A stretch of 64,000 bases of DNA from an uncultured Pelagibacteraceae bacterium (GTDB taxonomy: Bacteria > Pseudomonadota > Alphaproteobacteria > Pelagibacterales > Pelagibacteraceae): assembly GCA_902560075.1 (NCBI GenBank), contig CACEKE010000004.1, positions 41,001-105,000 of the forward strand, read 5' to 3'. The notes beneath the pieces were generated by a model, which was not told the DNA's origin, did not search any database, and saw only the letters and a program-made list of their open reading frames with translations. Shown here in pieces: positions 16,289 through 24,187 of this stretch (position 1 is the first letter of the stretch; each line of letters opens with the position of its first letter). The translations under genes were made by a program, and so were the position numbers.

Positions 16289-17554
16289 ATGAAAAAATAT
16301 ATTATCAAAGGTCCCACTAATAGTATTAGTGGAACTGTCAATATTAATGGTGCTAAAAACTCTTGCTTACCATTAATGGCAGCATCAATATTATTTAAAG
16401 ATAAAGTAATTTTAAAAAACGTACCTTTAGTAAAAGACGTAATAACAATGAAAAATCTGTTAATTTCATTAGGTTCAAAGGTAGAAATTTTAAAAAAAAA
16501 TAAGATGATTATAAAAAATAGTAAACCGCATAAACGGAGAGTTCCTTACAAATTAGTTTCTACTATGCGTGCTGGGGTTTTAACTATGGGATCACTATTA
16601 GGCAGATATCAAAAAAAAAAAATTTATGTTGCTAAAGGCGGTGGATGTAGTTTAGGAATTCGTGACATCAATTATCATTTGTCAGGATTTGAAAGTTTAG
16701 CCGCAGAACACCGTTTAGAAAAAGGTTATGTTAGAATCTATTCAAAAAATGGACTTGTAGGAGGTAGCTATAAATTTCCTAAGGTTTCTGTTACGGGTAC
16801 TTCAAATTTGATAATGGCTGCAGTTTTATCTAGAGGAACTCATATAATCAGAAATATTTCCATCGAGCCAGAAGTTATTGACTTAATTACATTCTTAAAT
16901 AATTCCGGATCTAAAATAAAATTTATTGGAAAAAGAAGTGTTAAAATTTTAGGGGTAACGGAATTAAAAAAAGGAGAACATACTATAATAGGTGATAGGA
17001 TAGAAGCTTTTAGCTATTTATGTGTTGGTGCAATTACAAAAGGTAATGTTTTAGTCAAAAAAATAAATCCAAAATTTTTATCGACTGAAATTGAAGTTTT
17101 AAAAAAAATGGGTTGTAAGGTTAAAACAGGAAGGGATTATATTTTTATCAAATCAAAAAAAAAACATTTTCCAATAAAAGTAAAAACAGCTCCTTATCCA
17201 AATTTTGCGACTGACAATATGCCTTCTTTACTTGCAGTTCTAACAAAAGTTCCTGGCAAAAGTCATATTGAGGAAACAATATTTTCAAATCGTTTTATGG
17301 CCGTGCCTGAGCTAGCTCGAATGGGGGCAAATATAAAAGTTAAAAATAACAAGGCAGTTATAATTGGATGTAAAAATTTAATTGGTGCGGATTGTATTTC
17401 TTCTGATTTAAGAACAACTTTTTCTATTATATTAGGTGCCATTGCTGCTAAAGGATCCTCTAATATAAATCGGGTTTATCACGGTGAAAGAGGGCTATTT
17501 AACTTAGTTGGAAAACTAAAAAAGTTAGGGGTGGTAATTAAGTCTGATAATTAA
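16289..17554 (+). CDS. murA: UDP-N-acetylglucosamine 1-carboxyvinyltransferase
   Basis: MurA adds enolpyruvate from PEP to UDP-GlcNAc, the first committed murein step. The 421-residue protein has NGAKNSCLP (substrate Lys/Asn), the catalytic-Cys loop GGGCSLGIRD (normally GGCAIGxRP), and the FATDNMPSLLAV segment. The C-terminal DLRTTF and HGERGLF regions depart from the usual RAS/RAG and HIDRGYE forms but align in position. It starts immediately after dcd and is followed immediately by the DUF2948 gene and hisD, a known alphaproteobacterial order. Confidence 0.92.
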   Translation: MKKYIIKGPTNSISGTVNINGAKNSCLPLMAASILFKDKVILKNVPLVKDVITMKNLLISLGSKVEILKKNKMIIKNSKPHKRRVPYKLVSTMRAGVLTMGSLLGRYQKKKIYVAKGGGCSLGIRDINYHLSGFESLAAEHRLEKGYVRIYSKNGLVGGSYKFPKVSVTGTSNLIMAAVLSRGTHIIRNISIEPEVIDLITFLNNSGSKIKFIGKRSVKILGVTELKKGEHTIIGDRIEAFSYLCVGAITKGNVLVKKINPKFLSTEIEVLKKMGCKVKTGRDYIFIKSKKKHFPIKVKTAPYPNFATDNMPSLLAVLTKVPGKSHIEETIFSNRFMAVPELARMGANIKVKNNKAVIIGCKNLIGADCISSDLRTTFSIILGAIAAKGSSNINRVYHGERGLFNLVGKLKKLGVVIKSDN

Positions 17555-17953
17555 ATGATAAATAAGTTTTATAAAAAAGTTATTGCTCAAAGACCAGAGG
17601 ATTTAAGCATCATCTCGGCTCTATGTTCTCAGGCTAAAGTAAAACAATCAGATATAAAGTATTTAAAAAATAACAAAGTATTCATATTAACTATAGAAAG
17701 AACAAATAAAGAAAGTGATATAAAAACAGAAAAAATAGGCAGTGTGATTAAGTTCGACTTTGTAGATAATTGTAAATCTAAAAATATTAATCAAAGTGAT
17801 CCTGAAAATATCCTAGAGTTATTTTCAATAAATATTTTTAAGAAAAACGACAATTTTGAAATTCTACTATTATTTTTAAATAACGGCGTTATAACTTTGT
17901 CAACAGAAGTAGTAGAAGTTACAATGGAGGACATAAAAAAAATAGATGATTAA
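17555..17953 (+). CDS. DUF2948 family protein
   Basis: This 132-residue soluble protein has the opening KVIAQRPEDLSIISALCSQAKVK, which fits the DUF2948 family. Members sit between murA and hisD throughout alphaproteobacteria, exactly as here. The function is unknown. The start abuts the murA stop and its end overlaps hisD by 8 bases. The call rests on recognised N-terminal pattern plus strict synteny. Confidence 0.8.
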   Translation: MINKFYKKVIAQRPEDLSIISALCSQAKVKQSDIKYLKNNKVFILTIERTNKESDIKTEKIGSVIKFDFVDNCKSKNINQSDPENILELFSINIFKKNDNFEILLLFLNNGVITLSTEVVEVTMEDIKKIDD

Positions 17954-19202
17954 ATTTTTTAATTTTAAAAAAACTAATAATTTTAAAGCATTAGAAAAAT
18001 TTCTTGAAAAAAGAAGAATAGGTAAAAATGTTGATACGTCTATTGTAACGAAAATATTAAATGATGTTAAAAAAAATAAAAACAGAGCTGTCTTAAAATA
18101 CGAAAAAAAATTTAGTAATAATAAAATACTTAATCCAACAAAAGCCGAAATTACAAAATCAATCAAATCTTTGGATCCTAAAGTAAAAAAAGCTATAGAT
18201 ATAGCTTTTGATAGAATTTATAAATTCCATAATTTGCAAAAAAATAAAAATATTAAATATATTGATAGATATAAAAATAAAATTGAGCATGTATATGTAC
18301 CTTTAAATTCTATAGGTATTTATGTGCCTGCAAATTTGCCGTCTACTTTAATGATGAATGCAATCCCGGCAAAAATTTCTCAAGTAAAAAATATTGTTTT
18401 GGCAAATCCAAGATATAATGGAAAGCTAAATGCAGCAGTAATGTATGTAGCAAAAAAATGTAAAATAAATCATATAATCAGTGTAGGTGGCGCACAAGCT
18501 ATTGGAAGTTTAGCTTATATACAAAAAGTTGATAAAATTTTTGGTCCAGGTAGTGACTACGTGGCAAGAGCCAAACGTGAAGTGTTTGGTGATGTCGGTA
18601 TAGAGGGTATGATTGCTGGTCCATCTGAGATTACAGTGGTAGCCGATAATATATCTGACACAAATAAAGTAATTACCTCTATGGCAGCTCAGTCAGAACA
18701 CGGAATTAACTCACAAAGCATATTAATTTCGAAAAATATTAAACTTATTAATTCAGTTAAAAAAAAAATTAAGATTTTGGTAAACAATGTTCCAAGAAGC
18801 AAAATAGTGAAAAGGTCTTTAAAAAAAAATGGTTTGTTAATTTTGGTTAAAGATAAGCAGCAAATTACTAAAATTATAAATATGATAAGTCCAGAACATT
18901 TAGAGTTACTTTCAAAAGATTATAGAAATTTGTTAGACAAGATATATAATGTTGGATCTATTGGACTGGGCCAATATAGTCCCGTTGCAGCGAGTGATTA
19001 TAATGTTGGTACAAACCACACTTTAGGTACTTTAGGATCTGCTAAATTTGCATCTGGTTTGAATTTGAGTGATTTCTATAAAAAAATTAGTCGATTTACC
19101 CTTAGCAAAAAAGGTATTGAAGTTATTGGCAAGCAAGCTATAACTCTTGCCGAATATGAAAACTTACACGTTCATGCACTTAGTATTAAGTCAAGATTTT
19201 AA
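17946..19202 (+). CDS. hisD: Histidinol dehydrogenase
   Basis: HisD carries out the last two oxidations of histidine synthesis (histidinol to histidine, NAD, zinc). The 418-residue protein has the signature region IAGPSEITVVAD, the preceding GPGSDYVARAKREVFG segment, and catalytic-His neighbourhoods SEHGINSQS and SPEHLEL. Length is normal. It sits between the DUF2948 gene and infA, as in many alphaproteobacteria, away from the hisZG pair further right. Confidence 0.96.
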   Translation: MIKFFNFKKTNNFKALEKFLEKRRIGKNVDTSIVTKILNDVKKNKNRAVLKYEKKFSNNKILNPTKAEITKSIKSLDPKVKKAIDIAFDRIYKFHNLQKNKNIKYIDRYKNKIEHVYVPLNSIGIYVPANLPSTLMMNAIPAKISQVKNIVLANPRYNGKLNAAVMYVAKKCKINHIISVGGAQAIGSLAYIQKVDKIFGPGSDYVARAKREVFGDVGIEGMIAGPSEITVVADNISDTNKVITSMAAQSEHGINSQSILISKNIKLINSVKKKIKILVNNVPRSKIVKRSLKKNGLLILVKDKQQITKIINMISPEHLELLSKDYRNLLDKIYNVGSIGLGQYSPVAASDYNVGTNHTLGTLGSAKFASGLNLSDFYKKISRFTLSKKGIEVIGKQAITLAEYENLHVHALSIKSRF

Positions 19203-19217
19203 ATCATTAATATTTTA

Positions 19218-19436
19218 ATGGCTAAAGAAAATACATTAGAGTTTTCTGGTGAAGTTGTAGAATTATTAAAAAATGCAATGTTTAAGGTACGCCTTTCTAA
19301 TGGGCATACAATTTTGTGCCATAGTGCGGGGCGCATTCGTAAGAACAGGATTCGTATATTACAGGGTGACTCAGTGAAAGTTTCTGTTAGTCCCTATGAT
19401 TTACAAAGAGGAATTATCATATATAGAGGACAATGA
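19218..19436 (+). CDS. infA: Translation initiation factor IF-1
   Basis: This 72-residue S1-fold protein has [12 protein letters not shown] and [15 protein letters not shown], diagnostic of IF-1, which occupies the ribosomal A site during initiation. It starts 15 bases after hisD, and tRNA-Phe follows 15 bases after its stop. Length and motifs are canonical. Confidence 0.97.
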   Translation: MAKENTLEFSGEVVELLKNAMFKVRLSNGHTILCHSAGRIRKNRIRILQGDSVKVSVSPYDLQRGIIIYRGQ

Positions 19437-19451
19437 TAATTCATATTTATT

Positions 19452-19524
19452 GCCTTGGTAGCTCAGGTGGTAGAGCAGAGCCCTGAAAAGGCTTGTGTCG
19501 GTGGTTCGAGTCCGCCCCAAGGCA
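19452..19524 (+). tRNA. tRNA-Phe (anticodon GAA)
   Basis: The cloverleaf folds with acceptor GCCTTGG/CCAAGGC, anticodon loop CTGAAAA (anticodon GAA) and a T arm with GTTCGAGTC. The discriminator is A at 19524. The next bases are CCT, so the terminal CCA is not fully encoded and must be completed by the CCA-adding enzyme. It lies just after infA and may be cotranscribed. Confidence 0.95.
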
Positions 19525-19593
19525 CCTTATATAAATAAACGTGTTACATCTTAAAGCTTGCATTAAAATTAGAAATCTAATAACAATTTGCAA

Positions 19594-19611
19594 ATTAAAC
19601 TTATGTTTAAT
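19594..19611 (+). promoter_or_regulatory. Hairpin in cold-shock gene leader
   Basis: ATTAAAC-TTAT-GTTTAAT forms a 7-bp stem with a 4-base loop, ending 27 bases before the csp start codon. A second weak palindrome (ATTAGAAATCTAAT) lies at 19568-19581. Cold-shock mRNAs often carry structured leaders that change with temperature, so these could be regulatory. The stems are AU-only apart from one or two GC pairs, so a chance origin is possible. Confidence 0.4.
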
Positions 19612-19638
19612 CAACAAATAAGAAAGAGTAAATAAGTT

Positions 19639-19851
19639 ATGAGTACATTAAAAGGTAAAGTTAAGTGGTTCAACGGAAAAAAAGGCTACGGATTCATAGA
19701 GCGTGAGGATGGTGAGAAGGATTGCTTCGTTCATGCGAGTCAAGTTCGTGAAGCTGGTCTAAAATTTTTGAATGAAGGCGATGCATTAGAATTCGAAATA
19801 GAATCTGGTGAGAAGGGCCCGTCGGCGATAAACCTAAAAAAGGTTTCTTAA
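19639..19851 (+). CDS. Cold-shock domain protein
   Basis: This 70-residue single cold-shock domain has RNP1 (KGYGFIERE, residues 15-23) and RNP2 (DCFVHASQV, about 28-36), binding single-stranded RNA or DNA as an RNA chaperone. GC use within the gene is clearly higher than in its surroundings (GAGCGTGAGGATGG and GAGAAGGGCCCG stretches), as expected of a highly expressed gene. It has a leader of at least 100 bases after tRNA-Phe and a long hairpin immediately downstream. Confidence 0.95.
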   Translation: MSTLKGKVKWFNGKKGYGFIEREDGEKDCFVHASQVREAGLKFLNEGDALEFEIESGEKGPSAINLKKVS

Positions 19852-19868
19852 TAAAATTTTTCGAAAAT

Positions 19869-19913
19869 TGTATAGGGGTAATATAGTTTTATTACTATAT
19901 TTATTCCTATACA
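19869..19913 (+). terminator. Long imperfect hairpin after csp
   Basis: TGTATAGG at 19869-19876 pairs with CCTATACA at 19906-19913. The pairing continues inward through GG/TT wobbles and TAA/TTA, then after one bulged base through TATAGT/ACTATA, leaving a 6-base loop. That is roughly 19 pairs beginning 18 bases after the csp stop. No U tract follows, so it may act as a 3' end protector or a processing site rather than a classical terminator. Confidence 0.5.
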
Positions 19914-20004
19914 TGAACTATTGCATTTATTAAAAAAAATGCTAATTAATTGTCCATGATTAAAAAAATTAAAAATTCTTATTCAATTTACAGACATTTC
20001 CACC

Positions 20005-20020
20005 ATGGCTGCATAGCCAT
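20005..20020. repeat. Perfect inverted repeat between csp and tRNA-His
   Basis: ATGGCT-GCAT-AGCCAT is a 6-bp perfect stem with a 4-base loop and is GC-richer than its surroundings. It lies about 55 bases before tRNA-His in a stretch otherwise made of A/T runs. It could be an operator or RNA hairpin. Nothing else in the 19914-20070 interval is recognisable apart from a weak GCATTT/AAATGC hairpin near 19924-19942. Confidence 0.4.
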
Positions 20021-20075
20021 TATTTAATCATTTTAAAATTTAAATTTAAGAACAATTAGTATAAAACAAAGAAAG

Positions 20076-20150
20076 GCACGGGTAGCTCAATTTGGTTAGA
20101 GCAGTGGCTTGTGGAGCCAAAGGTTGAGAGTTCAAGTCTCTCCCCGTGTA
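20076..20150 (+). tRNA. tRNA-His (anticodon GTG), A73 type
   Basis: Acceptor GCACGGG pairs with CCCGTGT, the anticodon loop is TTGTGGA (anticodon GTG) and the T arm carries GTTCAAGTC. The discriminator is A (20150), not the C73 that pairs with G-1 in most bacteria. Alphaproteobacterial tRNA-His is known for A73 and loss of the G-1:C73 pair, and this gene fits. CCA is not encoded. The hisS start codon begins only 8 bases after the tRNA end. A TATAAA at 20060-20065 may be its -10 box. Confidence 0.93.
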
Positions 20151-20158
20151 CGCCCAAA

Positions 20159-21550
20159 ATGAAAGAAAAAAAAAAATTAATAGCAAGTTTACCTAATGGT
20201 TTCCAAGATAGCTGGGAAAGTTCTCTTTTTTTAAAAAAAAAATTAATTAAAATAATTGAACAAAACTTTATTAAATTCGGTTTTAGTCCTCTTGAAACAA
20301 GTCCAATGGAATTTAGTTCTATGATAGGAAATTCATTAGCTGAGGATGAGCAGAATTTAATGTCAGATATTTATACATTTAGTGAAGATGGTGCTGATAT
20401 TTCTCTTATTTATGATCTTTCTATGCCACTCGCCCGATTTTATAGTCAAAATTACTTGAATTTACCAAATCCGTATAAAAGATTCCAGATTGGAAGAGTA
20501 TTTAGACGCGAGAAGCCCGGAAATGGTAGGTATAAATCTTTTGAGCAATGTGATTGTGATATAATCGGAAAATTTGATGTTAAACAAGCAAACGCTGAAT
20601 TAATAAATATTGTCGCGAGTACTTTGATAGATTGTGGATTAGATTCATCTGACTTTGTAATAGGCGTAAGTAATCGAAAGATAATGCAGGGATTATTGAG
20701 TCAGCTCAACATAGTTGATGAAATACAAAAAAAGAGAGTTTTAAGGGCAATAGATAAATTAGATAAACCTGGTTTTGGTCTTCAGGGGGTTGAGGAATTG
20801 TTAAAGAAAGAAAGAAAAGATGAAAGTGGCGCAATAACTAAAGGAGCTAATTTAAATGATTTCCAAGCAAATGAGATTATAGAATTCCTTCAAATTAAAG
20901 ATTTTAATGAAATTTCAAAAAAAATTAATAATCCATTAACTAAAGAAGGAATTATTGAGATGGAGGACTTATTTAATATTTTAAGTTATGGAAATTATAA
21001 AAGCCTGGTAAAATTTGATCCTTCAAAAATTCGTGGACTCGATATCTATACAGGATTCACTTTAGAAACTAACTTAAACTTTAAAGTTAAGAATGCTAAA
21101 GGCAAGGTTGTTGAGCCAGGATCAATTTGTAGTGGAGGTGAATACTTAGTGACAAAATTTAAAGGTGATCCATTCTTAGGTTCTGGAATTTCAATTGGAA
21201 TTACACGTTTAGTTTGGTGTTTGTCTCAAAAAATAAAAAATGAAATAGATGAAAATAAACCCGTTCTTGTTTGCGTAATGGATGAAAAATTTTTAGATAA
21301 ATATTATGCATTATTGAATAAATTGAGAAATAATGGGATTAATTCTGAAATATTTTTAGAAAGTAACAAAAAGCTATCAAAACAATTAGAATATGCAAAT
21401 CGCAAAGATTTAAAATTAGCGATCATTTGTGGAGAGAATGAGTTCAAAGACAATACTATTACTATTAAAAATCTTAAAGGCCTGAAGGGCAGCAATCAAT
21501 CTACAGTTTTAAAAGATGATTTAATTGATGAAATCAAAAAACTTATATAA
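20159..21550 (+). CDS. hisS: Histidine-tRNA ligase
   Basis: This 463-residue class II synthetase has motif 2 as RFQIGRVFRREKPGNGRYKSF and the histidine-specific RGLDIYTGF segment. It ends in an anticodon-binding domain. I start it at ATG 20159-20161 (protein begins MKEKKKLIASLPNGF); an upstream in-frame ATG at 20111 lies inside tRNA-His and is rejected. There is no room for a separate promoter or clear Shine-Dalgarno site, so it should be made from the tRNA-His transcript. hisZ and hisG follow in overlap. Confidence 0.94.
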   Translation: MKEKKKLIASLPNGFQDSWESSLFLKKKLIKIIEQNFIKFGFSPLETSPMEFSSMIGNSLAEDEQNLMSDIYTFSEDGADISLIYDLSMPLARFYSQNYLNLPNPYKRFQIGRVFRREKPGNGRYKSFEQCDCDIIGKFDVKQANAELINIVASTLIDCGLDSSDFVIGVSNRKIMQGLLSQLNIVDEIQKKRVLRAIDKLDKPGFGLQGVEELLKKERKDESGAITKGANLNDFQANEIIEFLQIKDFNEISKKINNPLTKEGIIEMEDLFNILSYGNYKSLVKFDPSKIRGLDIYTGFTLETNLNFKVKNAKGKVVEPGSICSGGEYLVTKFKGDPFLGSGISIGITRLVWCLSQKIKNEIDENKPVLVCVMDEKFLDKYYALLNKLRNNGINSEIFLESNKKLSKQLEYANRKDLKLAIICGENEFKDNTITIKNLKGLKGSNQSTVLKDDLIDEIKKLI

Positions 21551-22544
21551 TCAGATAACAAACTTTATCAAATCAAAAAATTATAAAGAACTATCATTAA
21601 ATCCTGTGATAGATTTAAAATATATACGTAACGAAAAACTAAAAAAATATCTTTTTACATTTAAGGATAATAAAACTAATAAAACTTTCGCATTAAGACC
21701 AGATTTAAGTTTAATGAGCCTAATAGAGTTTTCAAAATCTAAAATTTCAAAAAAAACAAAAATTTATTATTCCGGGGATTCCTTTAGAAAAAATCAAAAA
21801 ATGAATACCCAAATAGGTTTTGAAATTTATAATTACAATAAACAAAAAGATGAAAAAGAAATTATTTTAAATTCTGCAAAAATTTATCAAAAAGTTATAG
21901 GGGTAAATGGAAATTTAAAAATTGGAAATGCTCAATTATTTCAAGCTGTTTTGAAACAACTTAAGTTAGCTAAAAGGTGGCAAGATAGATTAATCTCATT
22001 GAGACAGAACAAAAAATATTTTAATGAAATATTAAAAAGGCTTGAAACTAATAAAGATATAGATGAAAACGAATTTCAATTAGACAAAAAAATGTACATC
22101 AATCTTAAAAAAATTAATCAAAATGAAATTATTGCAAATAGAACTGTAAGAGACATATTAAAACGCTTTGAACAAAAAATATATATTCAGCCAAGACCAG
22201 AAAACGGAAAAAAATGTGTAAAAGTTATCAGAGAATTTTTGAAAATTAAATGTCCTATAAAAAAAGCTCCTGTTGTATTATCGAAATTTTTTACAAAGAA
22301 TAATTTAAATATAAAAATTTCACAGGATTATTTTCCAATTAAAATTAACAAAATAGGGAAATTAAAAATTTATTTTAATAGTTCTGAGATGCCTGAAGTT
22401 GATATTTATAGTGGATTTGTTTTCTCAATCAGACCTAGATCAAAAAAAATAAAAAGATCTATCGTAGGAGGTTCTTACAATTCTTTGAGTAGTTCTTTGG
22501 GTTTAAGAAAAATAAATGCATGTGGTGCAGCAATTAATTTATGA
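21525..22544 (+). CDS. hisZ: ATP phosphoribosyltransferase regulatory subunit
   Basis: HisZ is a catalytically dead paralogue of histidyl-tRNA synthetase that activates short-form HisG. The 339-residue protein has the class II core (FALRPDLSLMSLIEFSKS and YYSGDSFRKNQ in place of a working motif 2) and a MPEVDIYSGFVF segment echoing the HisRS histidine motif. It lacks an anticodon-binding domain. The frame overlaps hisS by 26 bases and hisG by 4 bases. ATG codons at 21525 and 21528 are both possible starts. Confidence 0.93.
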   Translation: MMKSKNLYNQITNFIKSKNYKELSLNPVIDLKYIRNEKLKKYLFTFKDNKTNKTFALRPDLSLMSLIEFSKSKISKKTKIYYSGDSFRKNQKMNTQIGFEIYNYNKQKDEKEIILNSAKIYQKVIGVNGNLKIGNAQLFQAVLKQLKLAKRWQDRLISLRQNKKYFNEILKRLETNKDIDENEFQLDKKMYINLKKINQNEIIANRTVRDILKRFEQKIYIQPRPENGKKCVKVIREFLKIKCPIKKAPVVLSKFFTKNNLNIKISQDYFPIKINKIGKLKIYFNSSEMPEVDIYSGFVFSIRPRSKKIKRSIVGGSYNSLSSSLGLRKINACGAAINL

Positions 22545-23227
22545 AAAAACAGATAGTAATTAGTTTAGTTAGCAAAGGCAGGCTCAGATCTGATACCCTG
22601 AAATTATTTAAAAAGAAAAAATTAAATATTAAGTCAAAAGGGGAAAGAGATCTTATAGGATATATAAAGTATAAAAATACTCTAATTAAGTGTTTATTTC
22701 TTCACGCTCGAGAGTGCATAGACTCCTTAGCAAATGGAACTGCTGATATAGCTATATCTGGAAAAGATTTATTATTCAATTCAGAGCGAGAGATTCAAAA
22801 AAAAATTAAAGTTTATAAAGATTTAAATTTTGGACATGCTTCATTATCAATTTTTTGCATGAATACATGGATTGACTGTCAAACTATGCTAGATGTTTCA
22901 GAGATAGCCTCAGACATGTTAAAAAAAAATAGACAACCAATGAAATGCTCTACTAAATACAGAAAGCTGGTAGAGAATTTTTTAGAGGAAAAAAATGTCA
23001 AAAATGTAGAGGTGATAGACTCGAAGGGCGCAACCGAAGTAATGGCAAGAATTAATCAATGCAGTCTTGTAGCCGACATATCTAGCACTGGTAAAACAGC
23101 TAAAGATAATGGATTAAAAAAAATTAAGGATGGTCTCATACTGAACTCAACTGCAGCTTTACTTGTGTCGAAAAAATCAGCAAAAAACAGTTATGTCTCG
23201 AGTTTTTTACGTTTACTTTCTAAGTAA
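22541..23227 (+). CDS. hisG: ATP phosphoribosyltransferase, short form
   Basis: HisG condenses ATP and PRPP, the first step of histidine synthesis. The 228-residue length marks the short form lacking the regulatory ACT-like domain, which needs HisZ, encoded immediately upstream. Visible motifs are SKGRLRSDTLKLF at the start, GTADIAISGKDLL, and the PRPP-binding region ending in EVIDSKGATEVMARI. The last 15 bases are overlapped by a candidate small gene on the other strand. Confidence 0.94.
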   Translation: MKKQIVISLVSKGRLRSDTLKLFKKKKLNIKSKGERDLIGYIKYKNTLIKCLFLHARECIDSLANGTADIAISGKDLLFNSEREIQKKIKVYKDLNFGHASLSIFCMNTWIDCQTMLDVSEIASDMLKKNRQPMKCSTKYRKLVENFLEEKNVKNVEVIDSKGATEVMARINQCSLVADISSTGKTAKDNGLKKIKDGLILNSTAALLVSKKSAKNSYVSSFLRLLSK

Positions 23228-23341
23228 ATCTTTCCAATATTTTAGTATGATTTTAATCACATCGATATTTTTGAATATTACGTAAGCCAGTATGACAATA
23301 CTTATAAATGATATGAATTTTAAAAATAAAAATATATCCAT
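23213..23341 (-). CDS. Candidate 42-aa single-span membrane protein
   Basis: On the minus strand ATG 23339-23341 opens a 42-codon frame ending in TAA at 23213-23215. The product has one strong hydrophobic span near its start (about residues 3-23, IFLFLKFISFISIVILAYVIF) and a basic C-terminal tail (ILKYWKDLLRK). It occupies almost the whole interval between hisG and the divergent nuclease gene, which otherwise holds nothing recognisable. No family is known to me. Confidence 0.4.
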   Translation of the reverse strand: MDIFLFLKFISFISIVILAYVIFKNIDVIKIILKYWKDLLRK

Positions 23342-23377
23342 AACGATTATTTTATTTAGTATATATATAATTTAAAA

Positions 23378-24067
23378 ATGAAGTGGAACACAAAATTTAA
23401 TTATCCAAAATCTTCAAGGTCAAATGAAGATGGAATGAGAAAGTATTTATCAGGTGATGAGAAGTACCCAAGTGTCACAAGTATATTAAGTTTAACAAAA
23501 TCAGAAGAAGACAAAGCATCTTTGGAGTTATGGAAACAAAGAGTAGGGTATAAAGAGGCAAATAGGATTAAAAATGATGCATCTAGAAGAGGAACATCTC
23601 TTCATTCTTATATTGAGGATTATTTGAGAGGTAGGGTAAATGAAAGTTTTTTCGAAAGTAATGAGCAGCACAAAAATATGGCTAAGGTCATCATTGAAAA
23701 CGGCATCAAAGGTAAGCTAGAAGAAATTTATGGGATGGAGGCAACTCTCATTAATACAAGGGATAAATATGCTGGTACCGCAGACTTAATAGGAATTTAT
23801 AGAGGAAATTTGACCATTCTTGACTTTAAACAAGCGAATAGACCAAAGAAAGCTGATTATATCCAAGATTATTTTTTACAACTTGGAGCTTATACATTAG
23901 CCCATAATATTGTTTACAAAACAAATATTTCATCAGGAGTTATTCTGTTATGCACAGTCGATAACTTATTTCAGGATTTCATAATTGAAGGTTCTGAATT
24001 ACTAATGTATCAAAATTTATTTCTAGGCAGATTAAAAATATTTAATGACCTTAAAAATTCAGCTTGA
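23378..24067 (+). CDS. PD-(D/E)XK superfamily exonuclease-like protein
   Basis: This 229-residue protein resembles phage-type and MGME1/Cas4-like nucleases of the PD-(D/E)XK fold. It has GTSLHSYIEDYL (early conserved His), YAGTADLIGIY with the metal-binding Asp, ILDFKQAN giving the D-x-K catalytic pair, and the QLGAYTLA helix typical of RecB-like nucleases. It probably degrades DNA ends. A DnaQ-fold exonuclease follows 120 bases downstream. There is no sign of a phage around it. Confidence 0.82.
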   Translation: MKWNTKFNYPKSSRSNEDGMRKYLSGDEKYPSVTSILSLTKSEEDKASLELWKQRVGYKEANRIKNDASRRGTSLHSYIEDYLRGRVNESFFESNEQHKNMAKVIIENGIKGKLEEIYGMEATLINTRDKYAGTADLIGIYRGNLTILDFKQANRPKKADYIQDYFLQLGAYTLAHNIVYKTNISSGVILLCTVDNLFQDFIIEGSELLMYQNLFLGRLKIFNDLKNSA

Positions 24068-24187
24068 CATTAAAATTTAGTTAATTAAAAGAGTTATATT
24101 AACTTAATGCTAATTGTTTATATGCGAATAGTTAAGTTCCTTAAAAACTTCAAATATTCACCAAAACAATGCTAAAAAAAGGTAAAC

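Noticed and set aside
20111-20158. An in-frame ATG extends hisS upstream by 16 codons.
   Set aside because: The extension lies almost entirely inside tRNA-His, and its translation has no similarity to HisRS; the ATG at 20159 gives a normal N-terminus.
23378-24067. Prophage remnant or Cas4/CRISPR gene, suggested by the PD-(D/E)XK nuclease.
   Set aside because: No integrase, capsid, terminase, repeat-spacer array or other cas gene is nearby; neighbours are core genes.
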